DNA of 64,000 nt from Hyalella azteca (Eukaryota > Arthropoda > Malacostraca > Amphipoda > Hyalellidae). Every line of letters begins with the position of its first letter. The stretch's first letter is position 1. A program made the position numbers and the translations under genes. This document shows positions 25,251 through 36,814 of this stretch, one piece after another. Where the stretch lies: positions 124,001 through 188,000 of the forward strand of contig NW_025933300.1 in assembly GCF_000764305.2 (NCBI RefSeq), written 5' to 3'. The notes under the pieces were generated by a model. That model had not been told where the DNA came from, made no database searches, and worked only from the letters and a program-made list of their open reading frames with translations.

Positions 25251-26036
25251 TTGTAATTGTGCCCATTTACCTTAGTTTACTTTAATCTCTTGAATTACTC
25301 TCATGTGATCAACTTATTAATTGTATTCTAACTAAGCAGAACTTACTGCTTGATAGTCTAGTCAATACTAACAGGTTTTGGTGTTAATCAACTGTTGAGT
25401 GAGGTTTTCTATTTGATTATACTTTTATGGATTATATGTTTTATCTTTTTGCAGCTCATATACCTCTCTCATGCTCCCAAATGTTTGGTTACACTGTTTG
25501 GTCAGACTTTGTTTATCCCACATTTGCATCTGTAATACTAACCTCAACCTGTGCTTCAGCAATACATGCACATCCAGAAGTCTACTTTCATTCCACCTAA
25601 ATTGTTGCCAGAGACCAAAGGACCCGACATTCCACTCATTCCATTGCCCGGCAATGGAATGCCCCCGGACTCATTCCATTGCCCCGGCAACAAGTTGTGT
25701 TTCAGATTGTGAGGCATACAATTTGCTGCTTATGCGTCGCCAAAGATCTTTCAATATTCACCCACTTTCTGCACCCTGGTCATGGTTTTGTTATTAAAAG
25801 TATTTTTTCTCATAAAAATTTGTACAAATATTACATTTTTTAATATTCGCTACTTGGCAATTAGAATGAAATACTGATTTATGGTGTAATAATCAAGAGA
25901 TTACAATCAAGATAATTGATTATTATATCAATTATAAGGTATGAATATTGAATAATAACAGTAGTTTCTAAATATTTTTTGTTAAGATCTATTACATTAA
26001 ACATTTCAAATAATTCTTTGATTGTTAGATTGTATA
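25251..26036. other. Spacer with one perfect hairpin
   Basis: No gene is seen. At 25638-25660 the arms ATTCCATTGC and GCAATGGAAT flank a 3-nt loop, and the left arm recurs about 35 bp downstream. The rest is AT-rich. Confidence 0.4.
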
Positions 26037-26314
26037 GGGTAAACACACCATATTCCAACACCTTAAGGACGTAGTAAGAAATAAATGGCTATAAATAGAT
26101 CACTGTATGCGCAACTCGAGTTCTGGTTGTTTTACGTCACTCTCAAAACATCACACTATGCGCCAGCAATGATGAAACATAACAAACTGTTGCCATATTT
26201 ACTTAAAAGCCGTTAGAATTCAAATCTACAAAATTGCTGAATTCCGACACTGTGTGTGACTAAATGCAGAATGTTGTGAGACTAATTCCGACAGTGCTTC
26301 AAAATCATAATTCG

Positions 26315-26401
26315 GACACCCTGTGTCAGAATACTGACACCCTGTGTTGGAATACGACACCCTGTGTCAGGCTGCATGTCGTAATTCCGACACCCTGTGT
26401 C
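26315..26401. repeat. Four-unit hairpin array GACACCCTGTGTC
   Basis: Inside the outer TA element the 13-mer GACACCCTGTGTC, a hairpin of 5-nt arms around a 3-nt loop, occurs four times with one mismatch in the second. Units are separated by AT-rich linkers of about 6-20 bp. The inner copy and the 0.2-1.1 kb copy hold only eroded versions. Confidence 0.75.
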
Positions 26402-26729
26402 GGAATTAGTTTTTATGTGTCTAAAACCGTCTCTTAAATCAATCGTCTATTAATTTATTTACCACTTAAAATCAGCAAATAAAGGTATACTTAAAGGATT
26501 CCTAATATATTCACAGACTTATTTAAAAGTCTCAAACTATAATATTCTTTCGACACAGTTTATCACTATTTAGTAAAGCAAGGTCAACTATCAACTTTCA
26601 GGCGTGTTTTGATGTTCTTACTAGTTAACTTGGACTTTTGCTCTGCGGATCTTAACATTTTCCTGCTAGACCTAGTGTTTTGTGGAAATCTTGCGCGCAA
26701 TAGTATGACATCACTATTTCAACCATCTA

Positions 26730-27789
26730 GGGTAAACACACCATATTCCAACACTTTAAGGATGTAGCTAGAAATGAATGGATATAAAAAGACCACCGTA
26801 TGCACAACTCGAGTTCTGACGGCTTTACGTCACTCTCAAAACACCATACTACATGCAAGCAATGATGAAACGTCACAAACTGTTGCCATATTTATTTAAA
26901 AGCCTTGAGAATTCAAATCTACAAAATTGCTGAATTCTGATGCTGTGTGTGACTAAATTTGGCATATTGTGAGAGTGAGACTAATTCTAATTTCCAACAA
27001 CGCTTCAAAACCGTAATTTGCAATTTAGATGCCCTGTGTTGGAATTCCAATGCCTTGTGTGAGCTGTATCAGAATACAACAAACAACACAGCTTGGAACA
27101 ATCTGTGTGTGTCTAATTCTGAGCTGTATTGGAATTCGTTTTTATATGTCTAAAACCATCTCTTAACTTAATCATCTATTAATTTATTTACCACTTAAAA
27201 TCAGCAAATACAAGTATACTTAAAGGATTCCTAATATATTCACAGACTTATTTAAAAGTCTCAAACCATAATTTTATTTTTATATCAACAGTTTATCACC
27301 TGTCTCTTATACACATCTAGATGTGTATAAGAGACAGGTTTAAGGGTAAAATTAGAGATTTGGGGTAACACGTGCATAAACTTTGTAAATAAATTCGCAT
27401 TCGCACCTCGTAAATGGCTTTTCATGGCCGAGATATGGAATTCACGGCTCGGTGAAATAGAATCACGGCTCTTAGAAATGGAATCACGGCTGGCAAATCC
27501 ATAAAACCACGGCTCGAAAAATTCAGTCGCGGCTTGCCAAGTAGATATATTCCATACTAGTCACTGGGTAGCGTGCATTGTCTCTCTTTGGATCTCAATA
27601 TTTTCCCGCTAGATGGCCAAGACCTAGTGTTTTGGCAGTAGTTTGACGCGCAAATGTATGACGTCACCATTTCAACCAACAACCATCAACGAACGCATGG
27701 AACTAAAACAAAGCTTAATATAAAGGAAAAACTAGAGAGGTCACAGAATTACCCACGATGTCGGAATATACCGGCTACCGCGTTTACCC
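26730..27789 (+). mobile_element. TA-family DNA transposon, inner copy nested in its own family
   Basis: It starts GGGTAAACACACCATATTCC and ends ACCGCGTTTACCC, with TA on both sides (26728-26729 and 27790-27791). The interior follows the family until an adapter at 27300-27337. About 228 bp of unrelated sequence follow, and the family resumes near 27566 (CACTGGGTAGCG). The middle is therefore an assembly artefact and the true length is uncertain. Confidence 0.75.
27300..27337. other. Nextera mate-pair junction adapter (assembly contaminant)
   Basis: The same perfect 38-bp palindrome as at 2698: mosaic end CTGTCTCTTATACACATCT plus its reverse complement. It interrupts the inner TA element exactly where the related copy at 0.9 kb reads on without a break (TTTATCACTATTTGG). 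Confidence 0.95.
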
Positions 27790-27877
27790 TAAAGGCTAAG
27801 ACCAAGCTTAATATAAAGGAAAAAATTGAGGGGTGTCGGAATTACATACAGTGTCAGAATATTGTGCGTTTACCCTA

Positions 27878-28989
27878 ATCAAAAGAGAGTTTGACCATAG
27901 TGGCAAAGAAGCAGTTTTTTTAGACTCTTCATCAATCAAGTTCATTTTTGAGTCCTATAAGTAGACCAGAAAAGTATCTTGGATACCAGCATTTCCATAC
28001 ATGATACATAAGAAATTGATTAAAATATTGAGTAGATGACAAAATTAAAAATGAACTGATTCTAAAAAATCTCTGGTTTGCCACTACGAGTTTGACTTTG
28101 GCACAAGATCAATGCTAAAAAATTAAAAAAGTGTCATCACTCATCAACATATCTAATGCAGAATATTATAATATAAAATGCTTAAAATCAAGAGGGCAAT
28201 TAGACAGACAATAAGTCAAGAAACCTCATCATCATGAAAACACAAAAAATATTTGCAAAGGTTGGGCAGCATGGACCGTGGACTGAAGAAGACCCATCAT
28301 CCATGCCCAAACCATCAATCAAGCTGTTGGTAAAACTTGTCAGCAAATATGAAATAAGAGTTTTAAACAGATTGTCAGGCCAGAGGCTCAAGTCATATGT
28401 TTGGAAATTGGAAGTCTCTAGGTCTAGGAGACTCGGACTAGTATAGTCACTATACTATACAGATTACAGAATTACAGATGGTTCTTGCTTCCGATTTTTT
28501 TTTCATTATTGAGAAATGAGACAGTCAATAGATCACAGTGAAAGGAGACGATGGACTATATTTTCATAAACGTTACTAGAATAACGCAAAGTCACTTCAC
28601 CATCATACCATGTAGGCATGAACTTTTCGAGGCTCGAACTTCGATCACTACCACACCAAGAATCTCCCACGTAAATGCAGACTACACAGGTGTCAAATGC
28701 ACCCGCCACAATTTCGTCAACACGATGCTGCAGGAGAAAATTTTGATTCTGAGAAATAGTACAATATTATTTTAGCATAATTTCTGTCCAATATATTGAA
28801 TCATCATGTAAACGATAAATTATCGAACTCAATTTTCTCAATTAACCTATAAATGAATCTAAATTTCACGAAATAACTCGTATTCATGTTGTTAGGGGGA
28901 TGCATGCCGGAGGCCAGCATAGCCCAAGACCAGCATATCTTTCATCCTCCTTTCCGTGCGTAAGCCTGCTAAAGGGCAGAGTAGACTAA
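27878..28989. other. Noncoding spacer
   Basis: The part at 27900-28085 resembles, in reverse complement, 1195-1385: shared blocks include TTTTTAGAATCAGTTCATTTTTAA and GTATCCATGATAC-like sequence. It is another dispersed repeat. No gene was recognised in the remainder. Confidence 0.4.
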
Positions 28990-29025
28990 GTCTCTTATAC
29001 ACATCTAGATGTGTATAAGAGACAG
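28990..29025. other. Nextera mate-pair junction adapter, two bases short
   Basis: 36 of the 38 adapter bases are present; the first CT is replaced by AA. The second mosaic end AGATGTGTATAAGAGACAG is complete. Base composition changes after it, from an AT-rich flank to a GC-richer stretch (CCGGTGCGGTCTGCGGACC), consistent with a false join. Confidence 0.93.
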
Positions 29026-30936
29026 CCGGTGCGGTCTGCGGACCCTGTGGCTTACGGCATTTGTAAGAAGTGATGGTATGGGCTTAAATCATTGGTGTAG
29101 GAGCTATTGGGCGTAATCCGTTTGTAGTATCAGTTTGTGGGATGAGGCATTGCTTGTTTCAAGCTGGTGTGGCGAAATGAGGCAAGTAAGAACAGCTGCA
29201 TAGGTATTAGACTGACTATTTCTATTGCATGTAGAGGGTTGGCATTGGCTTTTGGGCTGATTTAAGAGTCAAATTTTTGGGCTACGGCAGCGCTCCCGTT
29301 GGAATTACCTCACACTCGCAATTAAAGCAGGGAACTTGGTTTCACATGAACCTACCTAGCCACATTTTCCTATGATATAGCTTCATATTTTCACTATGAC
29401 GCAAGTAATAATTTTTTTAATTGTTTATTGCGGCCAGAAGATGCACGAACGGCCGGAGAAGTGTCCGAGAGGTGAATTGATGGCCGACTGGCCTAAATGT
29501 AGAATATACATGGTATATACATAGCGACAATTATGCAGTGTAATTTGAAAATTAACCATTGAGCAATTCATCTGTAACAGATATGCGAACTTTCTAATAA
29601 TTCCATGCGTGCTTGAATCCAGCGCAGCCCAAGTCTATACTCAACTTCAAAGTCGTTTACGTTTGTAAAACGCATCTAGCCTAACACATTCTCATGGTTA
29701 GGCCATGACCTATCCCGAACTAACTTTATTGGCTGCAGAACGATAGGAAGGTGGTGCAAGTGAGCAGTTAGACCTCCTTGCGACTCTCCAAGCACAAAGG
29801 TGGAGATGTCGGAGCACTGGCAGCAAGTTGGGCCAGATGCGATTATGACCGTGCTTAACTTGATAATTATCAAGGGGTGGGTGTGGATCAAGCTATAGTG
29901 TAGCTTTAAGCAATGCGCCTGAATTATGGTTTCCCAGCATCATCGTTGAACTAGTAGTATAGTTCAACCATGTCCCAGCGTAGTCTGGGGCTTCTAGCTC
30001 TGAGCTTGAATTTAGTTATGTGTGCTGTCGTTGACTTCTCACCTAATTTGAGAGTTGTTTTTGTTGATAGTGCAAATTTTGTTTGCACTATCGAATCCTA
30101 ACTTGAATTTGCCAGAAAAGGAAATATTCGCCGAAGCTCGCAAGACAAGCTAAATGCTGGTACAGGGTACAGCGGCGAAGAGAGTGCACGCAAAATCTGT
30201 TTTCCTCCCATCCCCCCAAAATTAATAAATTTTCCAGCTGGATAAACTTAAGCAAGCCAGGATGAAAAATTTGATAATATTTGTAGAAAGATAGGTAAGA
30301 ATCTCAACAGGGACGATAGTCTCTGATATAGATTGAAAAATAATATATGTTTAAAAATTAATCTTTAAAGGCAACACTTCTATAAAATCCAGTGTCTCCA
30401 ATGTTACAGATGTACAATGAATTTCTTATTTTATTTTCGAATATTAAAAAAAGGTAATTTTTCAATTTTTTAATACATAAAAAATTTTCAAAATTATTTA
30501 TTCTGTCAATTGATTCATGCATTGCCTCCGACTTCACACAAGTGTGCGAAATCTCAGATCAATTGGAGTGGTAAAAGTGTGTCAAATATCAGTTATAATA
30601 TTTGTAGCTGACAATATTATTTTTTCAAGTTTTTTTAATATTGAAACAAATTTTTTTACATTTTTAAAATCATTTATTCATTTTATTCATGCATTGTCTC
30701 CAACTTTACGCAAGTGTGCAAAATTTCAGATCGATAGGATAAGTAGAAGTGTGTTAAATTTTGATTAGAAGATTTGTAGCAGACAGACAAGAATTGGAGT
30801 TAAAGAGAAGTGTTGTAATAATAAGAAGCCCTGTGACGACCAATATGATTATTTTAAGGAAAATATTCTCCGGTAATATTTACGGTGGCAGCCACCGGAT
30901 GTCGCCATAGCGTAGACGCCGATGTCGCCGATACTA
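29026..30936. other. Noncoding region
   Basis: No gene, RNA or transposon end was recognised. Positions 30450-30790 hold a two-unit tandem repeat, listed separately. Linkage of this segment to what lies left of 28990 is doubtful because of the adapter there. Confidence 0.35.
30450..30790. repeat. Two-copy tandem duplication, unit about 170 bp
   Basis: Units share TTCATGCATTG, CTCC, ACTT, CAAGTGTGCRAAATYTCAGATC and ATTTGTAGC in the same order. They are about 80% alike by eye. Confidence 0.65.
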
Positions 30937-31559
30937 GTTACAACGGGTATATTGAGCATTGATTCTCGTCCGATAAATTGAACAATTATCTAGGCATTGC
31001 TTCTGTGAAACTCCATGAGACTCATTCGAGTGAACTATGAGAAACTAAAGAACAGGACAAACTACCACGACTAACTAACAGTAACTTGGCTACGAAAAAC
31101 TCGCCAGGAAAAGATTGGAAACATTCACTCTTGAACTTCAAGCGAAGGAAAGTTTGAAAAGAAAACGATATCTGATGGATTATCTTAAATTTGGCAACGT
31201 ACATGATTGAACCGAAATAGATGCCGCCTACTGCCGATTGTTCGAGAACTCAAGACAGTGCGTGATATCAGTAATGTGAATGATCATTATGCTACTTCGC
31301 ATTTCATTATTTGAAGTGAATTTGTAAAGAATCAGATATAAGTCTATGAAACACGATCAGGTCTATGAAGCTTAAACGTTCTACGATTGCTGCTATAGTT
31401 CAGATGTTCTCAGTAACGTGTGGATTTCTTCCATCGATGATTATAACTTATTTCGTTCTGAAAAATAAGGTGTTATTCAAAGAACAGGTATCTTTTAGAC
31501 ACATACCGGGCGGTACCGGGCATAATGAAACAGTACTTGCACAACGTTACGCGACTCAC

Positions 31560-32179
31560 CGCCCAGGCTCGGAAGGTCTCGTGAAGGCCCATGTCGTAGT
31601 AGAGGAAGCGGTCGACGAGTGCGCGCTTCTTGGGGTCGGTTGGGTAGATGCTGTCGTCTTTGCCGTACTGGCCGACAAGGTAGCCAATGATGGCTTTGCT
31701 GCAACCAGATGAGATAACACAAGTAAGCTTCAAAATGAGAGTAATATTAAAAAATCAAGAAGACGAACCTGAGAATTCGGCTGCTGGCATATCTTAACGA
31801 GTTGTGACGTCGGGTTAACGAGTTCGAATTAAATATTACAGTTCAATTTTAAATTACAATATTTACAATATTAATATTACAATATTAAATATTACAGTTC
31901 AATTTTTTACAATATTACAGTTCAATTTTGTGCAGCAGTGGTTTTGATGAACAAGAAAAACAAGTTATATTTACAACACCTTTCCCAAAGCGTAAAATCG
32001 CCATCAACCAAAGTCGGGACGGTGTGCTGAGGGTTGATCGCGACGAACTCGGGCTTTAGCTGCTCTCTCTGGAGGAGGTCCACCTTCTTCAGGTTTAGCT
32101 CGATGCCAAGAGCTTTGGCGACCATCATGGGGCCTCGGCATGGAGCCGAAAGCAGGATGTAATAGTAGTCTAAAACCAT
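31560..32179 (-). pseudogene. Truncated delta-class GST, exons 1-2 only
   Basis: Exon 1 (32179-31980) and exon 2 (31698-31560) match the intact paralogue at 39.2-40.9 kb codon for codon with few changes (Leu for His at residue 10, Arg for Lys in the DLLQREQ stretch, Val for Ala in YLVGQYG). The catalytic SAPCR serine and the HTVPTL cis-proline are kept. The segment with exons 3 and 4 is deleted: copy B runs from GATCAGGTCT straight into ATGAAGCTTAAACG at 31365. The exon 1 donor is GTGTTG instead of GTGAGG. Only about 113 residues remain, without most of the C-terminal helical domain, so a functional enzyme is unlikely. Confidence 0.9.
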
Positions 32180-33002
32180 AATGCCTTTCTGCAGAAAATA
32201 TATGAGAACACTTTTAAAATTTGCGACCACGCAATTGATACATGTTAATTTTTCAATAATTTCTGTAAATATTGTGAATTCACATAACCGAACAGTAATT
32301 AAATACACAATAATTGAAATGTATAATTTTTTGATATTAAAAACTAAAAAACTATGATGGTGCCGAGGTAAATAAAGCTTGGCTGGTTTCCTCGTATTGG
32401 TCCACGCAGCTCCTACCCTGTAGCATCGGCTTAGTTCACACGCCCGTCGTCGAGTGCTGGCCACGAGTGACGCAAAGGCCAAGTTATAATCAAGCAGATC
32501 AGAGTTTGAATGAATTTGAGTTCAGAAAACTATTGTTGCTATTGCGTATTTTGTTGGTAAACAATGTATAAACCAAATATTATCTACGTCTTATATGAAC
32601 GAACGAGAATGGATGAAGACAGAATAACAATGATACGAGCACAATGCAGTTTTAGAGCAAGTTTAACGAAACTAACAATGTTTATTAATGAATTCGCTGT
32701 ATTCAGAATGTAACAAGACTTTGAAGCTTAAAGTCAGTTCAACTCTGGAGCAAATATTTCATTTGACGCCTCCTCAAATTACTATATTGACCAAATGAAA
32801 CAGGTCTAGCATAGACGCAATTGGTGAAGGCGAATTTTCTTGGCTTTTTATAGCTTATCGTGCATAGAATATGGTTCATAAACTGATTTGCTGATTGAAA
32901 CGAGAAATTATCTAGGTTCGAATTGAAGTTAAGATCTACAAGGTTGCTTCAAGGTTTCAAAACTGAGATAGGTGAAAATGTGCAGGTTTCTGAAGTGTAT
33001 TT

Positions 33003-33754
33003 ACCGGTCCGTCACTTCAGCGAACTCGCGTGCGAACTGGCCTGCGAACTCGAATGCAAAACCTAACTTCATTTTCAACTCAGGCACTCATAAATCCGTC
33101 AATAATGAACGGATTTTATTCAAATTTGAAATATAAGTAGATAAAATCAGTAATTTGTGGACGGTTTTATTTCAGATTTTTACGTCAATTACTTTTTGTT
33201 AATGCCACAAAATACTGAAACTAGACCTGACTAGGACCTAACCTGCGAGGTGAACGTAAAGTTAGGTTTTCCGTGATAATAAAAAAGTAATGAATGTAAA
33301 AATTTGAAAAAATTCCGTTCGCAAATTACTGATATTATCTACTTATATTTCAAATTTGAATAAAATCCGTTCATTATTGAAGGATTTATGAGTGCCAAAG
33401 TTGAAAATTAAGTTAGGTTTTCCGTATTAAGAAAAAGTTATTGATGTAAAAATTTGAAAAATTCCGTCCGCAAATTACTGATATTATCTACTTATATTTC
33501 AAATTTGAATAAAATCCGTTCATAATTGACGGATTTATGAGTGCCAGAGTTGAAAATTAAGTTAGGTTTTCCGTATTAACAAAAAAGTTATCGATGTAAA
33601 AATGTGAAAAAAATTCCGTCCGCAAATTACTGATATTATCTACTTATATTTCGAATTTGAATAAAATCCGTTCATTATTGAAGGATTTATGAGTGCCAGA
33701 GTTTCGAGCTCGCAGGCGAGTTCGCAGGCGAGTTCGCTGAAGTGTCGATTCGGT
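33003..33754. mobile_element. 752-bp nonautonomous transposon with 9-bp target duplication
   Basis: It is flanked by AGTGTATTT on both sides (32994-33002 and 33755-33763). Termini are inverted: ACCGGTCCGTCACTTCAGCG at the left and the complement of ACCGAATCGACACTTCAGCG at the right. Subterminal CGAACTCGC/CTGCGAACTCG repeats follow. The right part holds three direct units of about 150 bp beginning GCAAATTACTGATATTATC (33321, 33470, 33622), and the left arm one inverted unit. The paralogous site at 41705-41713 has a single AGTGTATTT and no insert. A 9-bp duplication fits Mutator-like elements; that assignment is inference. Confidence 0.85.
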
Positions 33755-34410
33755 AGTGTATTTCCAGGGTTATGAACAATATTAAATTATTTTCAACTCA
33801 TAATGTTGCTTAGTTGACAGACACAATCGGGGAACGATTTGCAAAGTTACCATAAGCCAAACCAAGTCCCAGGGCCACGCCATCACATTTCAATGTACTA
33901 GAATATATATTTAATTGTGCAATATCAGACCCAAAATGCAACTAATACCACTTCTTTACTGCTAATATTTAGTATTAGTAGTATGCGGCAGGCACCTGCA
34001 TGGGGGCTGGATGTACGTTGAGACTGCACGGAACCGCAGAGTGTTACGCAACAACAACAGTTCGGGAAATCCTGTCCTGTCTAGCGCTTTAGAACTGAAG
34101 CTCCATTTACGCTTTTACGGGTTAATATATTTCATATCATTGCTTAGAGATTCAGCAAAATATAGTTTTAAATTTTCTTTGGACGCCATTTTCATCAACA
34201 ACTCTTGGATCATTATCCAATTTCGTAATGACTGGTTGTAACATTCACGAAGACATGCTAAAAACATAATATCTTCAATAGAAGGTAAACTTCATTCAAT
34301 GTTGTATATTAATCCGCAATGTTGTCAAATTCACGTTTTGTAATAATATCAAAGCAACTATAGAAGAGCCTGAAGAGGAAGCCGTTGTTCAACCCAAATT
34401 TTTAGCATTT

Positions 34411-34725
34411 GAAATTCTGTACTTCCTATTTATTATTAAATTCTGTACTTCCTATTTGAAATTCTGTACTTCCTATTTGAAATTCTGTACTTCCTATTTG
34501 AAATTCTGTACTTCCTGTTTGAAATTTTGTACTTCCTATTTGAAATTCTGTACTTCCTATTTGAAATTCTGTACTTCCTATTTGAAATTCTGTACTTCCT
34601 ATTTGAAATTGTACTTCCTGTTTGAAATTTTGTACTTCCTATTTGAAATTCTGTACTTCCTATTTGAAATTTTGTACTTCCTATTTGAAATTCTGTACTT
34701 CCTAATTGAAATTCTGTACTTCCTG
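34411..34725. repeat. 21-bp minisatellite, about 15 units
   Basis: The unit is AAATTCTGTACTTCCTATTTG with small variants. The paralogous position in copy A (about 43241-43262) has roughly one unit. The 21-bp period opens a repetitive reading frame that is not a real gene. Confidence 0.9.
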
Positions 34726-36814
34726 TATTATTTCGTCGTTTTGAATAATATATTGTCTTATTTAATCACGTAAATGGTTCCTTTGTCTGGGAAATACTAA
34801 ATATCCGTACCATTCGTACTTAGGTTGCATAAATTATCCTAGAAGTATAAGGGCATCACAAAAATTTTAGGCGTTGAGCGCAATGTAAAATGATTAATCA
34901 TGACTAAATTAATGGTTGATCTTAGTCTCATTAATGTAGACTCAGCTCTTCTTTGGACGCACAACAACGGGTCATTATATAACACCTCCCTTTTTCGGAC
35001 GAATCAACGAACTGTAGCTGGTGATGGGTGATAGGGTGGATACAACAACATTACAAGTAGAATATTCAAGGGAAGATTTACTCTGCTAAATTATGAATAT
35101 CTGTATGACTGAAGCTAGAAAATAGCGTCGAATTAAATGTTTACCAGATGCATTGGATGCTCAGCGTATAAATAACCAATCCCTACGTAGTTCTGGTGAG
35201 CTTGATAATTGAGTCGTCTCCAACAGAAAATTAATTCGATGCTTCAAGATGAACATAAAGGTAGTTAAAGACTTAAGATAATATCGTTTCAATGATATAA
35301 GTGCCATAAAAAGCTTACCTGATTCTCCAACGAAGGACTAAATCAGAACCGAACCTCCACCGACTAACCTGGGCACTTACTGAGAGTGAGATGGAGGCAG
35401 GAGGAAGCCGGTTAGGTTAGGCGTCAAGCGAGCAGCAAACGACGACCAGACAGCAACAACTAATGCTGCTTCAAGGTCAGATGCGACTGACAGATTGCTT
35501 GCTGAGGAATTGTGTGCACAAGGAGTTCTAGAGGAGGAAAATTTACTCATAAAATTCAGGTGATGGAATCTTTGGATAACTGTTAAACTCTCCGCGGGAA
35601 CAAATGTTCATTCGAAAGAAACGAAAACCTCTAAGTGCCTAAAATAACATAACGTTACGTCGACAAGTTTAAACTGGATTAAAATTCAAAATTAAGAATA
35701 TTACATACTTTATTCTAATGACAAATGAGCGATAAACATGCGTCCCGAATGTCGGGTAATCCCCTTGCCTCGCTAACAATGTCACTTCAGACATTCAGGT
35801 GACGAAAAAAAACAACTCTTGAAGCTCTCAAGGTATACAACATTCTTGTTGAATCTCGATTATGATGATCGATGTTCTTGCCTTCTTTAATTACTTAACA
35901 GTGTGAAAAAATTGTGTGAAACACAGTGTGAAACAGTGTGAACCGTCGACAGTGAGTTTTGCTGGTCACCCCAGGTTAGGTGGGAGAATTCAAAGCATAA
36001 ACATCATTAGCTCATAGCACCCATAACGATTTTTGTGGCAGCATCTCGCAGAAATATTGTCATGTAAACTTGATGAGAGTTTTATTTCTGTCGTGAATAC
36101 TTAATGTGTTTAAGCGCCCTTTCAGTTAATACAAAACTAGAATATCAACAAAGTTAGCTGAAGATCGCTGTAGGGAGTTGCTTGCATCAGCTAGAAAGTT
36201 TTAGCTATAGTCCTTTTGAAAGCTTAGGAAACAAGGATAAACATAGGAAGGGCTGGGTGGTCTGGAAGAGGCTTGTACTGTATATGTTCATTTGTTCACA
36301 TCGGTCGGACACGTTCAAGGGACTGATACGGTTCGGCCTGGGACTAACAAAAAAAAATAATTATTTGTAAGTTGAGAATTTCAACATTTGTAATGCTGCC
36401 GGGAAAAACTTTAAAGCTTTTAAATGTGCTGACACTTAATTAGCTATATCCTGCACATTACACTCATCCTGTATTCATGGCAGGCATCAAATAAAGAGTG
36501 CACTTGGCTTGGACTACGCGAAGATGGTTGATGCAAAAAATGCCTTGTTGTGCCACAAATTGCAAAAGTTTTGTGTGAAATAATCAAATAATTTTCTATT
36601 TAGAGTTTGCTTAAATCGTACTGCAACGAACGCTCAAAACAAATTTTGATGCCAAAGTAAATTACCCTTTTAACACGACTTCCTGCTATGGTTTTCCTGC
36701 AGTCATCTACAATTTTACATTCTACATTGATCGTGTAGGAGAGATGACGATCGTCAGAGAAATATGTGGAAAATTTAGCAAAGTTTCACGAATTTTGTCT
36801 AGGTGACTGATGCG

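Larger units (their letters stand above)
26037..27875 (+). mobile_element. TA-family DNA transposon, outer copy
   Basis: Ends are GGGTAAACACACCATATTCC at the left and ATTGTGCGTTTACCC at the right, flanked by TA at 26035-26036 and 27876-27877. A second member of the same family sits inside it (26730-27789). Removing the inner copy rejoins the outer right end (27792-27875), which carries the family blocks AAGCTTAATATAAAGGAAAA and GTGTCGGAATTAC. No transposase is encoded. Confidence 0.75.

Noticed and set aside
28234..28446. 70-codon frame with QHGPWTEED-like start, reminiscent of a transposase helix-turn-helix
   Set aside because: Too short and not followed by recognisable DNA-binding or catalytic sequence; near an adapter-disturbed region.
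31922..32482. 186-codon minus frame extending upstream of GST exon 1 in copy B
   Set aside because: The upstream part is not conserved as a frame in copy A; translation should begin at the ATG equivalent to 40919.
34456..34773. 105-codon repetitive frame
   Set aside because: By-product of a 21-bp tandem array whose period is a multiple of three; shifts frame mid-array.
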